Made by a program: the position numbers and the translations under genes. This document shows positions 6,219-14,430 of a stretch of DNA of 51,447 nucleotides, piece by piece. The notes below the pieces were generated by a model. It saw only the letters and a program-made list of their open reading frames with translations, searched no databases and had not been told where the DNA came from. Source of the stretch: Desulfosporosinus cupriresistens (GTDB lineage Bacteria > Bacillota > Desulfitobacteriia > Desulfitobacteriales > Desulfitobacteriaceae); assembly GCF_001707885.1 (NCBI RefSeq), contig NZ_MASS01000032.1:1-51447 (forward strand), given 5' to 3'. Every line of letters begins with the position of its first letter. Position 1 is the stretch's first letter.

Positions 6219-7703
6219 TTAGATGATGATGCAGATAAGGCCTCCGCTGCCGTCATTAACAATTCGCTGTAAGGTGTCTTGGAGCTTATGTTGGGCATTT
6301 TCCGGCATTCTGTATAGTTTATTTTGGATCCCTTCACGAACTAAATCATGTAAGGATTTTCCGAAGATATTAGATCCCCAGACCTTTTTGGGATCACTTT
6401 CAAACTCATCAAGGATATACTTTACTAGTTCCTCAGCTTGTTTTTCTGTTCCAATTAAGGGCGTAATTTCTGTCGTGATATCTGCCCTGATAATATGCAG
6501 CGACGGAGCACTGGCTTTGAGCTTAATGCCGTAATGTCCCCCTTGTTTGACAAGTTCTGGCTCTTCGAGGAACATTTCTTCAAGTTGAGGTGTCACAACG
6601 CCATAACCGTTAATTCGGACTTCAGCAATAGCCTCTGACAGTTTATCCCATTCCGACTTACCTTTACTATAGTCTAACACTAAACGGAGCAAGGAGTGAT
6701 CGCCTTCAATTTCTATTCCTGTAAGGTCTTGGAGGACGGTTTTGAAGAGCCCCTCGACAGCGGTCATTTCAACATTCGCTATCCCTGTGCCCAAGTTCAT
6801 TTCTTTAAGGAGGACATCTTGCACATATTGGCATTCTGTCAAAGCGTCTAAGGCCTGATCGATATCTCTTAAACGCCGTACACCGTCGATTGCTTTGCGC
6901 ACAGTTTCCTCAAAAGCAGCTCGAATTGGATGAGCAGTGTCGAGCTCCTCAACCCATTTTGGCAGATCAATATTGACCTCAGCAACGGGGAACTCATAAA
7001 GTACTTCTTCAAGAATTTGAGTGATATCTTCCTGTTTCATTTCAAGAGCATTCACAGGAATCACTGGTATTTCATACTTTTCCTCAAGAGAACGACATAA
7101 TTCTAACGTATTTTCCGCGTAAGGCCGAATTGTATTCAAAATAACCACAAACGGTTTTCCCAGTTGACGGAGCTCGGAAATGACCCGCTCCTCTGCCTCT
7201 AGATAAGCTTCACGTGGAATATCCGTAATTGATCCATCTGTCGTAACCACAACACCGATCGTGGCATGATCCGTGATGACTTTACGTGTACCCATTTCAG
7301 CCGCGTCCTGGAAAGACATAGGTTCATCGCTCCATGATGTTTTCATCATGCGAGGTTCTTCACCATCTTCTGCCTCGTACCCTAAAGCGCCTTCAACACT
7401 GTAACCAACACAGTCGACTAAGCGAACATTCATATGAATTGAGTCTTTCACAATGATTTCCACAGATTCTGATGGAATAAACTTGGGTTCTGTCGTCGTG
7501 ATCATTCTTCCTGTCCCGCTTTGAGGAAGTTCATCCTTAGCCCGCTCCCGCTCAAATGCATCTTGGATGTTTGGCAGGACCAAAAGGTCCATGAAGCGTT
7601 TGATAAAGGTGGACTTTCCTGTTCGCACAGGCCCGACGACACCGAGGTAGATATCGCCTCCTGTACGCTCAGCAATATCCCTGAAAATGTCTAGATTTTC
7701 CAT
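6219..7703 (-). CDS. spoIVA: Stage IV sporulation protein A (spore coat ATPase)
   Basis: SpoIVA polymerises around the forespore in an ATP-dependent way and forms the basement layer of the spore coat. The product is 494 residues, close to the Bacillus 492. A Walker A motif GPVRTGKST sits at residues 24-32 with Lys30, as in B. subtilis. LVDCVGY, the switch-like TTDGSI and the C-terminal GSGGLICIII match the family throughout. The start ATG 7703 follows AAAGGGAGG; a longer frame upstream lacks family similarity. A probable sigma-E promoter lies at 7827-7858. The gene follows der-plsY-gpsA, as in many spore formers. Confidence 0.97.
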   Translation of the reverse strand: MENLDIFRDIAERTGGDIYLGVVGPVRTGKSTFIKRFMDLLVLPNIQDAFERERAKDELPQSGTGRMITTTEPKFIPSESVEIIVKDSIHMNVRLVDCVGYSVEGALGYEAEDGEEPRMMKTSWSDEPMSFQDAAEMGTRKVITDHATIGVVVTTDGSITDIPREAYLEAEERVISELRQLGKPFVVILNTIRPYAENTLELCRSLEEKYEIPVIPVNALEMKQEDITQILEEVLYEFPVAEVNIDLPKWVEELDTAHPIRAAFEETVRKAIDGVRRLRDIDQALDALTECQYVQDVLLKEMNLGTGIANVEMTAVEGLFKTVLQDLTGIEIEGDHSLLRLVLDYSKGKSEWDKLSEAIAEVRINGYGVVTPQLEEMFLEEPELVKQGGHYGIKLKASAPSLHIIRADITTEITPLIGTEKQAEELVKYILDEFESDPKKVWGSNIFGKSLHDLVREGIQNKLYRMPENAQHKLQDTLQRIVNDGSGGLICIII

Positions 7704-7826
7704 TAGTAAATTCCCTCCCTTTTGAGTGCTGTCCCAAAATTTGGGGAAGGGCCTCCACCTTCTCTCCCCTTCCACCCCCCCGTAACACGTGGATTCCCGA
7801 TGACCGGACTAGCACATTAAGCAGTA

Positions 7827-7858
7827 TAAGTATATTGGCGCCTTTGGGTAAATATGAC
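7827..7858 (-). promoter_or_regulatory. Candidate sigma-E promoter of spoIVA
   Basis: On the minus strand, GTCATATTT (7850-7858) and TATACTTA (7827-7834) resemble the sigma-E -35 (GTCATATT) and, more loosely, the -10 (CATACAAT), with about 15-16 bases between. It lies just downstream of the gpsA terminator and about 110 bases before the spoIVA start. spoIVA is a sigma-E gene in Bacillus. The -10 match is only partial. Confidence 0.45.
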
Positions 7859-7865
7859 AAATAAC

Positions 7866-7905
7866 AAAAAACGCAGAAAAGGTATTTAAACAACCTCTTC
7901 TACGT
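7866..7905 (-). terminator. Terminator after gpsA
   Basis: On the minus strand a 13-bp stem (ACGTAGAAGAGGT with ACCTTTTCTGCGT, two wobble pairs) and a 9-base loop are followed by six T. It separates the der-plsY-gpsA transcript from the sporulation-controlled spoIVA. Confidence 0.85.
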
Positions 7906-7934
7906 CTATGAAGCAAAGTCCAAAAATATGTATG

Positions 7935-8948
7935 TTATTTCAACCAACTCATCTCAACAACTTCTTCAAGTTCATGGGTTTTCCCACGTAACATCAAATC
8001 TGCGACTGCTACTTTCGTATCAGCACCTTCAAACAAAACTTTATAGGCTTGTTCGGTGATCGGCATAGGAATTTGTTTTTCTACACTGAGTTGATAGGCT
8101 ATTCTGGCTGCCCTTACGCCTTCAACCACCATCCCAACGTCTCTAAGCACTGTCTCTAATGGCTTACCCTGTCCAAGAGCAACACCTGCTCGACGATTTC
8201 GGCTATGCAAGCTGGTACACGTAACAATAAGGTCTCCGACGCCAGACAGCCCAGCAAAAGTCAATGGATGTCCCCCTAGAGCCACACCTAAACGTGCAAT
8301 CTCCGCTAATCCTCTAGTCATTAGAGCCGCTTTGGTGTTGTCGCCAAACCCCAACCCTTCTGCAATCCCGGTGCACAAAGCAATGACATTCTTCAAGGCC
8401 CCACCGAGTTCGACCCCGATGACATCTGGATTTGTGTACACCCTAAATTTCGGAGTCATCATCAGGTCTTGAACCACTTCTGCGGTTCCAACATCCGAGG
8501 CAACTACCACCGTGGTAGGCATATCCCGTCCGACTTCTTCTGCATGACTAGGACCAGACAACACAGCAATCGGATTTTTCGGAAGCTCCTCAGTCAATAC
8601 CTCTGAGAGGCGAAGATGCGTTCCTTCTTCCATCCCTTTAGCAGTATTGACCACAATGCATCCCGGCCTGAGGTAGGGCTTGATCATACGAGCAGCCTCT
8701 CTAACACTATGGGAAGGCACACTAAGAACAACTAGATCAGCCTTTAAAAGCGTAAGATCCGTTGTTGGTAGAAGCCCCGGAGGCAAAACAACGCCCGGCA
8801 AATACCGTGCGTTTTCGCGTTGCTTCTTCAAGCGTTCCATCTCATCCGGTTGTCGTCCGATGAGCGAAACCTGATGACCAGCATTTGCTAAAAGCACCGC
8901 TAAAGCGCTCCCCCAGCTCCCGGCCCCATAAACCGCTACATTTGCCAT
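7935..8948 (-). CDS. gpsA: Glycerol-3-phosphate dehydrogenase [NAD(P)+]
   Basis: GpsA reduces dihydroxyacetone phosphate to sn-glycerol-3-phosphate, the backbone for phospholipids. The 337-residue product starts with the Rossmann motif VAVYGAGSWGSAL and has the catalytic-region segments LSGPSHAEEV, GVELGGALKNVIAL (with the conserved lysine) and GLGFGDNTKAAL. The length is normal. The start ATG follows AAAGGGGGAG. It lies next to plsY, whose product uses glycerol-3-phosphate as acceptor, so the two form a metabolic pair. Confidence 0.97.
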   Translation of the reverse strand: MANVAVYGAGSWGSALAVLLANAGHQVSLIGRQPDEMERLKKQRENARYLPGVVLPPGLLPTTDLTLLKADLVVLSVPSHSVREAARMIKPYLRPGCIVVNTAKGMEEGTHLRLSEVLTEELPKNPIAVLSGPSHAEEVGRDMPTTVVVASDVGTAEVVQDLMMTPKFRVYTNPDVIGVELGGALKNVIALCTGIAEGLGFGDNTKAALMTRGLAEIARLGVALGGHPLTFAGLSGVGDLIVTCTSLHSRNRRAGVALGQGKPLETVLRDVGMVVEGVRAARIAYQLSVEKQIPMPITEQAYKVLFEGADTKVAVADLMLRGKTHELEEVVEMSWLK

Positions 8949-8979
8949 ACTTTTACTCCCCCTTTACTCGATGTTCGTA

Positions 8980-9032
8980 GTTCGTGGTTCGAATAGGCAT
9001 ATGACCACATCCTGCAACCTCGAACAACGAAC
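8980..9032. repeat. Inverted repeat between plsY and gpsA
   Basis: GTTCGTGGTTCGA at 8980-8992 and TCGAACAACGAAC at 9020-9032 are inverted copies with one mismatch, separated by 27 bases. The left arm is preceded by a partial extra repeat (TTCGTAG). There is no T-run, so it is more likely a dispersed intergenic repeat or an mRNA processing structure than a terminator. TTCGAAC-type arms also occur in the double-hairpin repeats at 18905 and 30422. Confidence 0.5.
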
Positions 9033-9036
9033 TTCA

Positions 9037-9627
9037 TCATATCTTCTTTTCGCCAAACCGATGCTCTGTTCCTTGTAACACACGTCGAAAATTCGCACGA
9101 TGAAGAATCAACACGATTGATGCACCGATTAAGCCGAAAGTCTTATAGGCAATCGGCTCCGAAAAAACAAAACCTCCGATAGCAACCGTGAGAGCGCCTA
9201 CTACAGAACCCATAGAGACATAGCGTGTCGTTACGACTACTAGCAGGAACAGGACAATTGCGATTACCATGATTTTAGGCATTAATACGGTAATAATACC
9301 AAAGCCCGCGGCAACCCCTTTGCCGCTCGGCCGAAAGCCAAACAACGGATTCCAGCTGTGACCCGCCATAGCAAGTAATCCTCCAATGATCCCTCCCCAA
9401 GGTCCAAAGGCCCAGTAACCAAGCATGGCGGATAATGCACCTTTTAAGGCATCTCCAAGCAATACTAAGATACCAAATTTAGCCCCTAGAAGGCGAAAGG
9501 CATTCGTCGTACCCATATTTCCGCTGCCATGCCGACGTACATCAATCCCTTTGAGTCGCCCCGCTAAATAGGCAAAAGGAATGGCACCTAGAAAATACGT
9601 CAGGATAAAAATAAGGTAGCGTGGCAT
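9037..9627 (-). CDS. plsY: Glycerol-3-phosphate acyltransferase (acyl-phosphate dependent)
   Basis: PlsY transfers the acyl group of acyl-phosphate to glycerol-3-phosphate, the first step of lysophosphatidate synthesis. This 196-residue polytopic protein shows the conserved motifs [37 protein letters not shown] and the late HRANFRR. Hydrophobic segments lie between the motifs. AAGGAG precedes ATG 9627. It lies between der and gpsA, an arrangement common in Clostridia. Confidence 0.96.
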   Translation of the reverse strand: MPRYLIFILTYFLGAIPFAYLAGRLKGIDVRRHGSGNMGTTNAFRLLGAKFGILVLLGDALKGALSAMLGYWAFGPWGGIIGGLLAMAGHSWNPLFGFRPSGKGVAAGFGIITVLMPKIMVIAIVLFLLVVVTTRYVSMGSVVGALTVAIGGFVFSEPIAYKTFGLIGASIVLILHRANFRRVLQGTEHRFGEKKI

Positions 9628-9630
9628 GAC

Positions 9631-10962
9631 TTACTCCTTTTCTTCATCTTTTTGTCGAACTACAATTCGAATCGGAGTACCCTCAAAGCCAAAATGCTTG
9701 CGCATCTGATTCTCTAAATATCGTTTATAGGAAAAGTGCATTAGTTCTGGATCATTGACAAAGAAAACAAACGTTGGCGGTTTAACTCCCACTTGAGTAA
9801 TATAACGGACCTTTAAGCGCCGTCCTTTATCGGAAGGGGGTGGATTAAGATGAAGCCATTCTCTGAGTAATGTGTTCAAAGTAGCCGTCGTCACTCGGGT
9901 TGAGTTTTGTTCAACCACGAAATCGACAAGTTCTAAGATTTTATTAACTCGTTGACCAGTTTTTGCAGAAATAAACATCGTTGGCGCATACTGCATAAAA
10001 CTTAATTCCTCACGAATCGTCTTTTCGAAGACGTTAATGGTCTTCTCATCTTTTTCAACGAGATCCCATTTGTTAACAATCAAAATAATTGCTTTGCCCG
10101 CCTCGTGGGCATACCCTGCTATCTTCTTATCTTGTTCTGTGACTCCATCTACAGCATCTATAAGCATAAGGATCATGTCAGAGCGATCGACTGCACGAAG
10201 AGAACGAACCACACTATATTGCTCCGTAAGTTCATCGATCCGAGCTTTACGACGCATTCCTGCGGTATCAATCAGGATATAATGCTTCCCTTCGTGTTCA
10301 AAGGGGGTATCAATTGCATCCCGGGTTGTTCCCGGAATATTACTAACGATGACTCGGTTTTTTCCAAGCATCGTATTGACCAAGGACGATTTTCCCACAT
10401 TTGGACGTCCTATGACAGAAATACGTATTACATCGGGATCATACTCTTCTTCATTGTTTTCCGGTAAGTTCCAGATAACCATGTCAAGCAAATCCCCAGT
10501 ATTCATGCCATGAACTGCGGAAATTGGAATCGCTTCCCCTAATCCCAGACTTAAAAAGTCGTAAAGTTGTCCTTCTACTTTTTCAAAATCTTCGACTTTG
10601 TTTGCGGCGAGTATTACAGGTTTTCCAGAGCGACGCAACGTGCGGGCTATCAATTCATCATCCGATGTAGGCGATATCTGAGAATCCACGACAAAAATAA
10701 CGACATCTGCTTCTTCCATGGCGATCTCTGCTTGCCTGCGCATCTGGGAAGCGATTGGCGTCCCTTCATCCTTAAATTCGATTCCCCCGGTATCAATCAA
10801 GGCAAATTTCCGTCCAAGCCATTCTGCATCTCGATAAAGACGGTCTCTCGTCACCCCAGGCATATTCTCTACAATAGCGACAAGTCCACCAGTGATACGA
10901 TTAAACAATGTAGATTTCCCGACATTCGGACGGCCCACAATAGCCACAACAGGTTTACTCAA
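9631..10962 (-). CDS. der: Ribosome biogenesis GTPase Der (EngA)
   Basis: Der has two tandem G domains and a C-terminal KH-like domain and is needed for 50S assembly. Both P-loops (GRPNVGKST and GRPNVGKSS), both DxxG switches (DTGG and DTAG) and the NKxD motifs (NKVE in domain 1, NKWD in domain 2) are visible. TTG at 10962 is the likely start: GGGAGG lies 8 bases upstream, and the protein then begins [14 protein letters not shown], as in homologues. The start overlaps the end of the DUF512 gene by 8 bases, implying coupling. The product is about 443 residues. Confidence 0.96.
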   Translation of the reverse strand: MSKPVVAIVGRPNVGKSTLFNRITGGLVAIVENMPGVTRDRLYRDAEWLGRKFALIDTGGIEFKDEGTPIASQMRRQAEIAMEEADVVIFVVDSQISPTSDDELIARTLRRSGKPVILAANKVEDFEKVEGQLYDFLSLGLGEAIPISAVHGMNTGDLLDMVIWNLPENNEEEYDPDVIRISVIGRPNVGKSSLVNTMLGKNRVIVSNIPGTTRDAIDTPFEHEGKHYILIDTAGMRRKARIDELTEQYSVVRSLRAVDRSDMILMLIDAVDGVTEQDKKIAGYAHEAGKAIILIVNKWDLVEKDEKTINVFEKTIREELSFMQYAPTMFISAKTGQRVNKILELVDFVVEQNSTRVTTATLNTLLREWLHLNPPPSDKGRRLKVRYITQVGVKPPTFVFFVNDPELMHFSYKRYLENQMRKHFGFEGTPIRIVVRQKDEEKE

Positions 10963-12286
10963 ATATTTCACCTCCCAAAGAATATCCAATCACATGTTCC
11001 AAAAATGCGAGGCCATTGTTTTCAACAATACTCGCCTTGCCTTTAATCTCATTCTCTAACCATTGAACGCTCCGGTCATCGAGAAAAAGATCTTCGTCTG
11101 CTTTGAGCATCACGCGCGGAATTAGAAACTCCTCCCCACTCAAATCTCCTAATTGAAGAGCAATATCTTGAGCCGTGAGTAATCCCGCAACGGTAACGGA
11201 TGACCCGAAAAAATCATTTCGTATGGTATGTACCGAGAGCCTCAGTCCATTCACTCGATCCATTAACCGATCCCGCAGCAACTCGAAAAATTGCCGTGCT
11301 GATGTTCCAGACATAAGATGGATATGGCGTTCTGGAATTGTTTCCGGCAACTGTTTCCAACCGGATTCGATCTCGGTAATAAATTTTCGTGCCATACCCA
11401 CACCGTTTTCTAATTGTGGAAAATCATCATAAACAGTGGCTTCAGGAAAATCTCGCCCCGCTAAAATATAAAATTCGTCGGCAAAATAAACAACATGCTG
11501 TCCTGTCTGCGCGAAAAATTTCATTTGCCATTGGTTACCTTGATCTAACGTGTGCCTCGCTTCCTCCGCAGTGAACCCACGCAATGGCGTAAGCTTTTCT
11601 CGATAGCGGGTTAACCCTACCGGAACAACCGCAATCGATTGAACTGCTGGATAGAGCTCCCCTAATCGCTCGACAGTCTCTACCAACACGTCTCCATCAT
11701 TATGTTCTGGAACCAAGACCACCTGAGCGTGAACAACAATTCCTGCCTCAACCAAGCGCCGAATCTGCTCAGGTAACTTTCCGGCGTGGGGATTTTTCAT
11801 CAGACGAGCACGTACTTCTGGGTTCCAAGCATGGACAGAAATATACAACGGACTAAGATGCAAAGAGATTATCCGTGTTAATTCTTCCTCACTCAAATTA
11901 GATAGGGTTATAAAACTCCCCTGTGTAATCGATAGGCGATAATCATCATCTTTATCATAAAGTGTTGGCCGCATCCCTTGGGGCATTTGCGCCACAAAAC
12001 AAAACGTACAATTATTACGACATAGTTTTAGACCCTCAGCGCTGATTGTCTCGACCTCTAAGCCTAAGAATTCTCCAGGATCTTTTTCTATTTCGATCTC
12101 CCAAAGTTCGCCATTCACCTTTTCTATAAGCAGCGTAAATTCCTCTTCCGAAATACCCAACTGAAAATCAATGATATCGTTGAGTTCCTCTTCGTTCACC
12201 GCCAGAACTCGATCTCCGACTTTGATCTCCATTTCTTCTGCAATACTCCCTGGGTCGACTGCAGCGACCACAAGCCCTTTAGGCAA
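10955..12286 (-). CDS. DUF512 protein: PDZ plus radical SAM-like domain
   Basis: This 443-residue protein has an N-terminal PDZ-like segment (about 5-55, [20 protein letters not shown]), then the cysteine motif CRNNCTFCF (about 88-96), a radical-SAM-like core with [11 protein letters not shown], and the C-terminal DUF512 region including [17 protein letters not shown]. Homologues occur next to der in many Clostridia, and their substrate is unknown. The cysteine spacing CxxxCxxC fits an iron-sulfur radical SAM site. TTG 12286 follows AGGAGG at 10 bases. The overlap with der suggests one transcript. Confidence 0.9.
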   Translation of the reverse strand: MPKGLVVAAVDPGSIAEEMEIKVGDRVLAVNEEELNDIIDFQLGISEEEFTLLIEKVNGELWEIEIEKDPGEFLGLEVETISAEGLKLCRNNCTFCFVAQMPQGMRPTLYDKDDDYRLSITQGSFITLSNLSEEELTRIISLHLSPLYISVHAWNPEVRARLMKNPHAGKLPEQIRRLVEAGIVVHAQVVLVPEHNDGDVLVETVERLGELYPAVQSIAVVPVGLTRYREKLTPLRGFTAEEARHTLDQGNQWQMKFFAQTGQHVVYFADEFYILAGRDFPEATVYDDFPQLENGVGMARKFITEIESGWKQLPETIPERHIHLMSGTSARQFFELLRDRLMDRVNGLRLSVHTIRNDFFGSSVTVAGLLTAQDIALQLGDLSGEEFLIPRVMLKADEDLFLDDRSVQWLENEIKGKASIVENNGLAFLEHVIGYSLGGEIFE

Positions 12287-12373
12287 AATGTTTCATCCTC
12301 CTGACATTCCAGCTCAGGGCATATTATCCCAGCTTCAATCGTTTTCAAGTATACTACAAATCGAACATACCTG

Positions 12374-13003
12374 CTACAGGAGTTCTTGTTCTTCCGATTG
12401 TTCATAAGTTGCGACTCCATTCACAAGTAATACATCGGCGGCCTTTTTTTGCATCTCTCTGGCCAGATAATATTGCCAACCTATTCGAAGTGCAGCCCAA
12501 ACGACTAGTATCCCCACGCCGAAATTCCAAACAAACGCATCCGGAAAATCCGCATGCCTCACAATCCCCTCATTGGTAAAACGCACAAAAACTTGGTTCA
12601 AAAGAATACTCCCTGTAAAAGCGGCGGCTGCTCCCCAATAACACTTAGCAGTCAACCAAGCCACTAATACGAGTGCAACCATGAAAAACCAAGATCCATA
12701 GGGGATAACTCCAGGATCATTAACAATAAAAAGCGTCTCCATGCTTATAATAAAACTTGTAATAATGAAAGGAAATATTTTCCGCTCAGCGCGTTGCAGT
12801 GCCCATACCCAGAAAAACAACATGACCGCCAGACGTGCAAAATGCCAGTGCCAAGGCATTGTCGAAGGGAAGATTACCTCTACTCCTTTTCCTATTAACC
12901 AGGCGATGGTCAACAACAGGAAAAATCGCCGAGACGCTCGTTTTTCTACCCAGGTCGCCAGTGCTAAGAAAAGGATAACCCATTCTCCATAGGGAAAAAT
13001 CAA
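12374..13003 (-). CDS. YphA-like multi-pass membrane protein
   Basis: The product has about six hydrophobic segments, starting MIFPYGEWVILFLALATW and ending in a polar tail rich in Glu/Gln. I place the start at TTG 13003 because AAGGAGG lies 8 bases upstream; a longer ATG frame from 13048 lacks a good site. The resulting 209 residues and the place next to der recall B. subtilis YphA (about 199 residues), but the family link is by position and topology only. The function is unknown. Confidence 0.7.
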   Translation of the reverse strand: MIFPYGEWVILFLALATWVEKRASRRFFLLLTIAWLIGKGVEVIFPSTMPWHWHFARLAVMLFFWVWALQRAERKIFPFIITSFIISMETLFIVNDPGVIPYGSWFFMVALVLVAWLTAKCYWGAAAAFTGSILLNQVFVRFTNEGIVRHADFPDAFVWNFGVGILVVWAALRIGWQYYLAREMQKKAADVLLVNGVATYEQSEEQELL

Positions 13004-13059
13004 GCCAAATTCCTCCTTGAAAGATTCTTCTAGCCATATTATTCCCATTTGGATCGAGT

Positions 13060-14214
13060 TTACACTGTAACTTTTGAGTGGTTCGTTTCAATGTTACTCT
13101 TAGCCACTTTTTTGCGATAGCGAGATATGTTTAACAATAAACCAAGTTCCGTCAAGGTTATGACCAGAGAACTCCCACCGTACGAGATTAGCGGCAGGGT
13201 AATCCCTGTGACTGGTAACACACCTGTAACGACAGCCAAATTAATAGTTGTCTGAATTGCCAATGTTGATGTCAGTCCAAAGCCTAATAACCTTCCAAAA
13301 CGATCCGGACATTCCTGAACAACGTAGTAGGCTCGTGCATACAACGCAATAAAAAGAAATACTAAGAAAAGAGTGCCCGCTAAACCAAGCTCTTCTCCAA
13401 CCATCGCAAAGATCATATCGGTATGATTTTCCGGAAGAAATCCGTATTTTTGCAAGCTTCGTCCCAAACCCACCCCAAACAAGCCACCCGAGCCAAAGGC
13501 GATTTCAGCATTTGTAATCTGATATCCTATATCCTTAGCATATTTCCAAGGATCTAACCAGACCATAATCCTCTGCCATTGATAACCATGGATAAAGTAA
13601 AAAAGGGGTATGCCAAGGGTTGGGACAGCAGCTACAAACCAGATCGACGAAAGTTCTGTTTGTAACAGCATCACTGCACTCGTGAGTGCTAAAACCATTG
13701 CTGTCCCTAAGTCTGGCTGTTTATAAACGAGTCCTAAAATAAGAATTGAAACAGGAATCAGTATACCCAATGGAATACGCCAATCTTTGCCTTGTTTGAC
13801 TGGGAATCGGTCTAAAATATGAGCATAAAAAAGCACTAAGGCTAATTTAATTATTTCAGAAGGTTGAACTGTAATTCCTGCAATCTTAATCCAACGAGCG
13901 GAACCTTGGGTTGCGATCCCTTTATCCGTAAAGATAACGGCGATTAGTAATCCCAGACTAAGCAGCACACCGAAGCCCGCGAACCTCCGCCAAAACACAT
14001 ATGGAACCTTAATAGCTATAAACGCAAAGAGAAAACCCACAAGCATCCATTTCATCTGTTGGAAAACATAGAAATAGGAATTTTGCGTAGCGTTAAACCC
14101 ACGTACTGCCCCAGCACTCAGTACCATAATTAATCCAAATGCTAATAGGGCCAGTGTTAAGAACAATATAGGGAAATCAATAGGCGCCAATTGTCGTTTA
14201 GCCGTCTGGATCAC
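13060..14214 (-). CDS. SEDS-family peptidoglycan polymerase (FtsW/SpoVE-like)
   Basis: This 384-residue protein has about ten membrane segments. It contains signatures of the shape/elongation/division/sporulation family: GSARWIKIAGITVQPSEIIK, KQPDLGTAMV, the loop QWQRIMVWLDPW, LPENHTDMIFA and the C-terminal LPLISYGGSSLV. SEDS proteins polymerise glycan strands from lipid II together with a class B PBP. The motifs fit FtsW/SpoVE better than RodA. It is outside the dcw cluster here, in a sporulation-gene neighbourhood, so SpoVE (cortex synthesis) is possible. The start is a GTG close behind AAGGAAG. Confidence 0.9.
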   Translation of the reverse strand: MIQTAKRQLAPIDFPILFLTLALLAFGLIMVLSAGAVRGFNATQNSYFYVFQQMKWMLVGFLFAFIAIKVPYVFWRRFAGFGVLLSLGLLIAVIFTDKGIATQGSARWIKIAGITVQPSEIIKLALVLFYAHILDRFPVKQGKDWRIPLGILIPVSILILGLVYKQPDLGTAMVLALTSAVMLLQTELSSIWFVAAVPTLGIPLFYFIHGYQWQRIMVWLDPWKYAKDIGYQITNAEIAFGSGGLFGVGLGRSLQKYGFLPENHTDMIFAMVGEELGLAGTLFLVFLFIALYARAYYVVQECPDRFGRLLGFGLTSTLAIQTTINLAVVTGVLPVTGITLPLISYGGSSLVITLTELGLLLNISRYRKKVAKSNIETNHSKVTV

Positions 14215-14271
14215 CTTCCTTATTTACCATATATATTGAACTTAAATTAATGCTCGTCGCTCTTAACTTAA

Positions 14272-14420
14272 GAGCATGCAAGCACATTTGCGTCGATGAA
14301 CACAAATGTGCTTGCATAACAGACCCCAAAGTACATTCAATCCACCGTTGACCCAAGCCCCCATCCAACCCCAGCCAGAGGAAGTTTTTTGCTGAGAGAG
14401 CACTTTAGTGGAATTGCGTC
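14272..14420. repeat. Dispersed intergenic repeat, copy 1
   Basis: The gap between the ispH-rpsA and SEDS genes begins with a 15-bp perfect hairpin (ATGCAAGCACATTTG, 14276-14290, with its complement at 14303-14317) and continues into a block at 14378-14420. That block matches 33268-33311 over about 43 bases with few changes. The same order (GAGCATGCAA, hairpin, CCAACC, GAGGAAG block, GAATTGCGTC) recurs at 33162-33311. No reading frame or T-run terminator is seen. It ends 10 bases before the ispH-rpsA stop codon. Confidence 0.65.
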
Positions 14421-14430
14421 CTGACTCCCA

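Noticed and set aside
12196..12420. Minus-strand frame between the DUF512 and YphA-like genes
   Set aside because: It overlaps the start of the DUF512 gene in another frame and has no family similarity.
14276..14317. Hairpin after ispH-rpsA as a terminator
   Set aside because: Perfect 15-bp stem but no T-run on either strand, and it belongs to a dispersed repeat; kept as repeat only.
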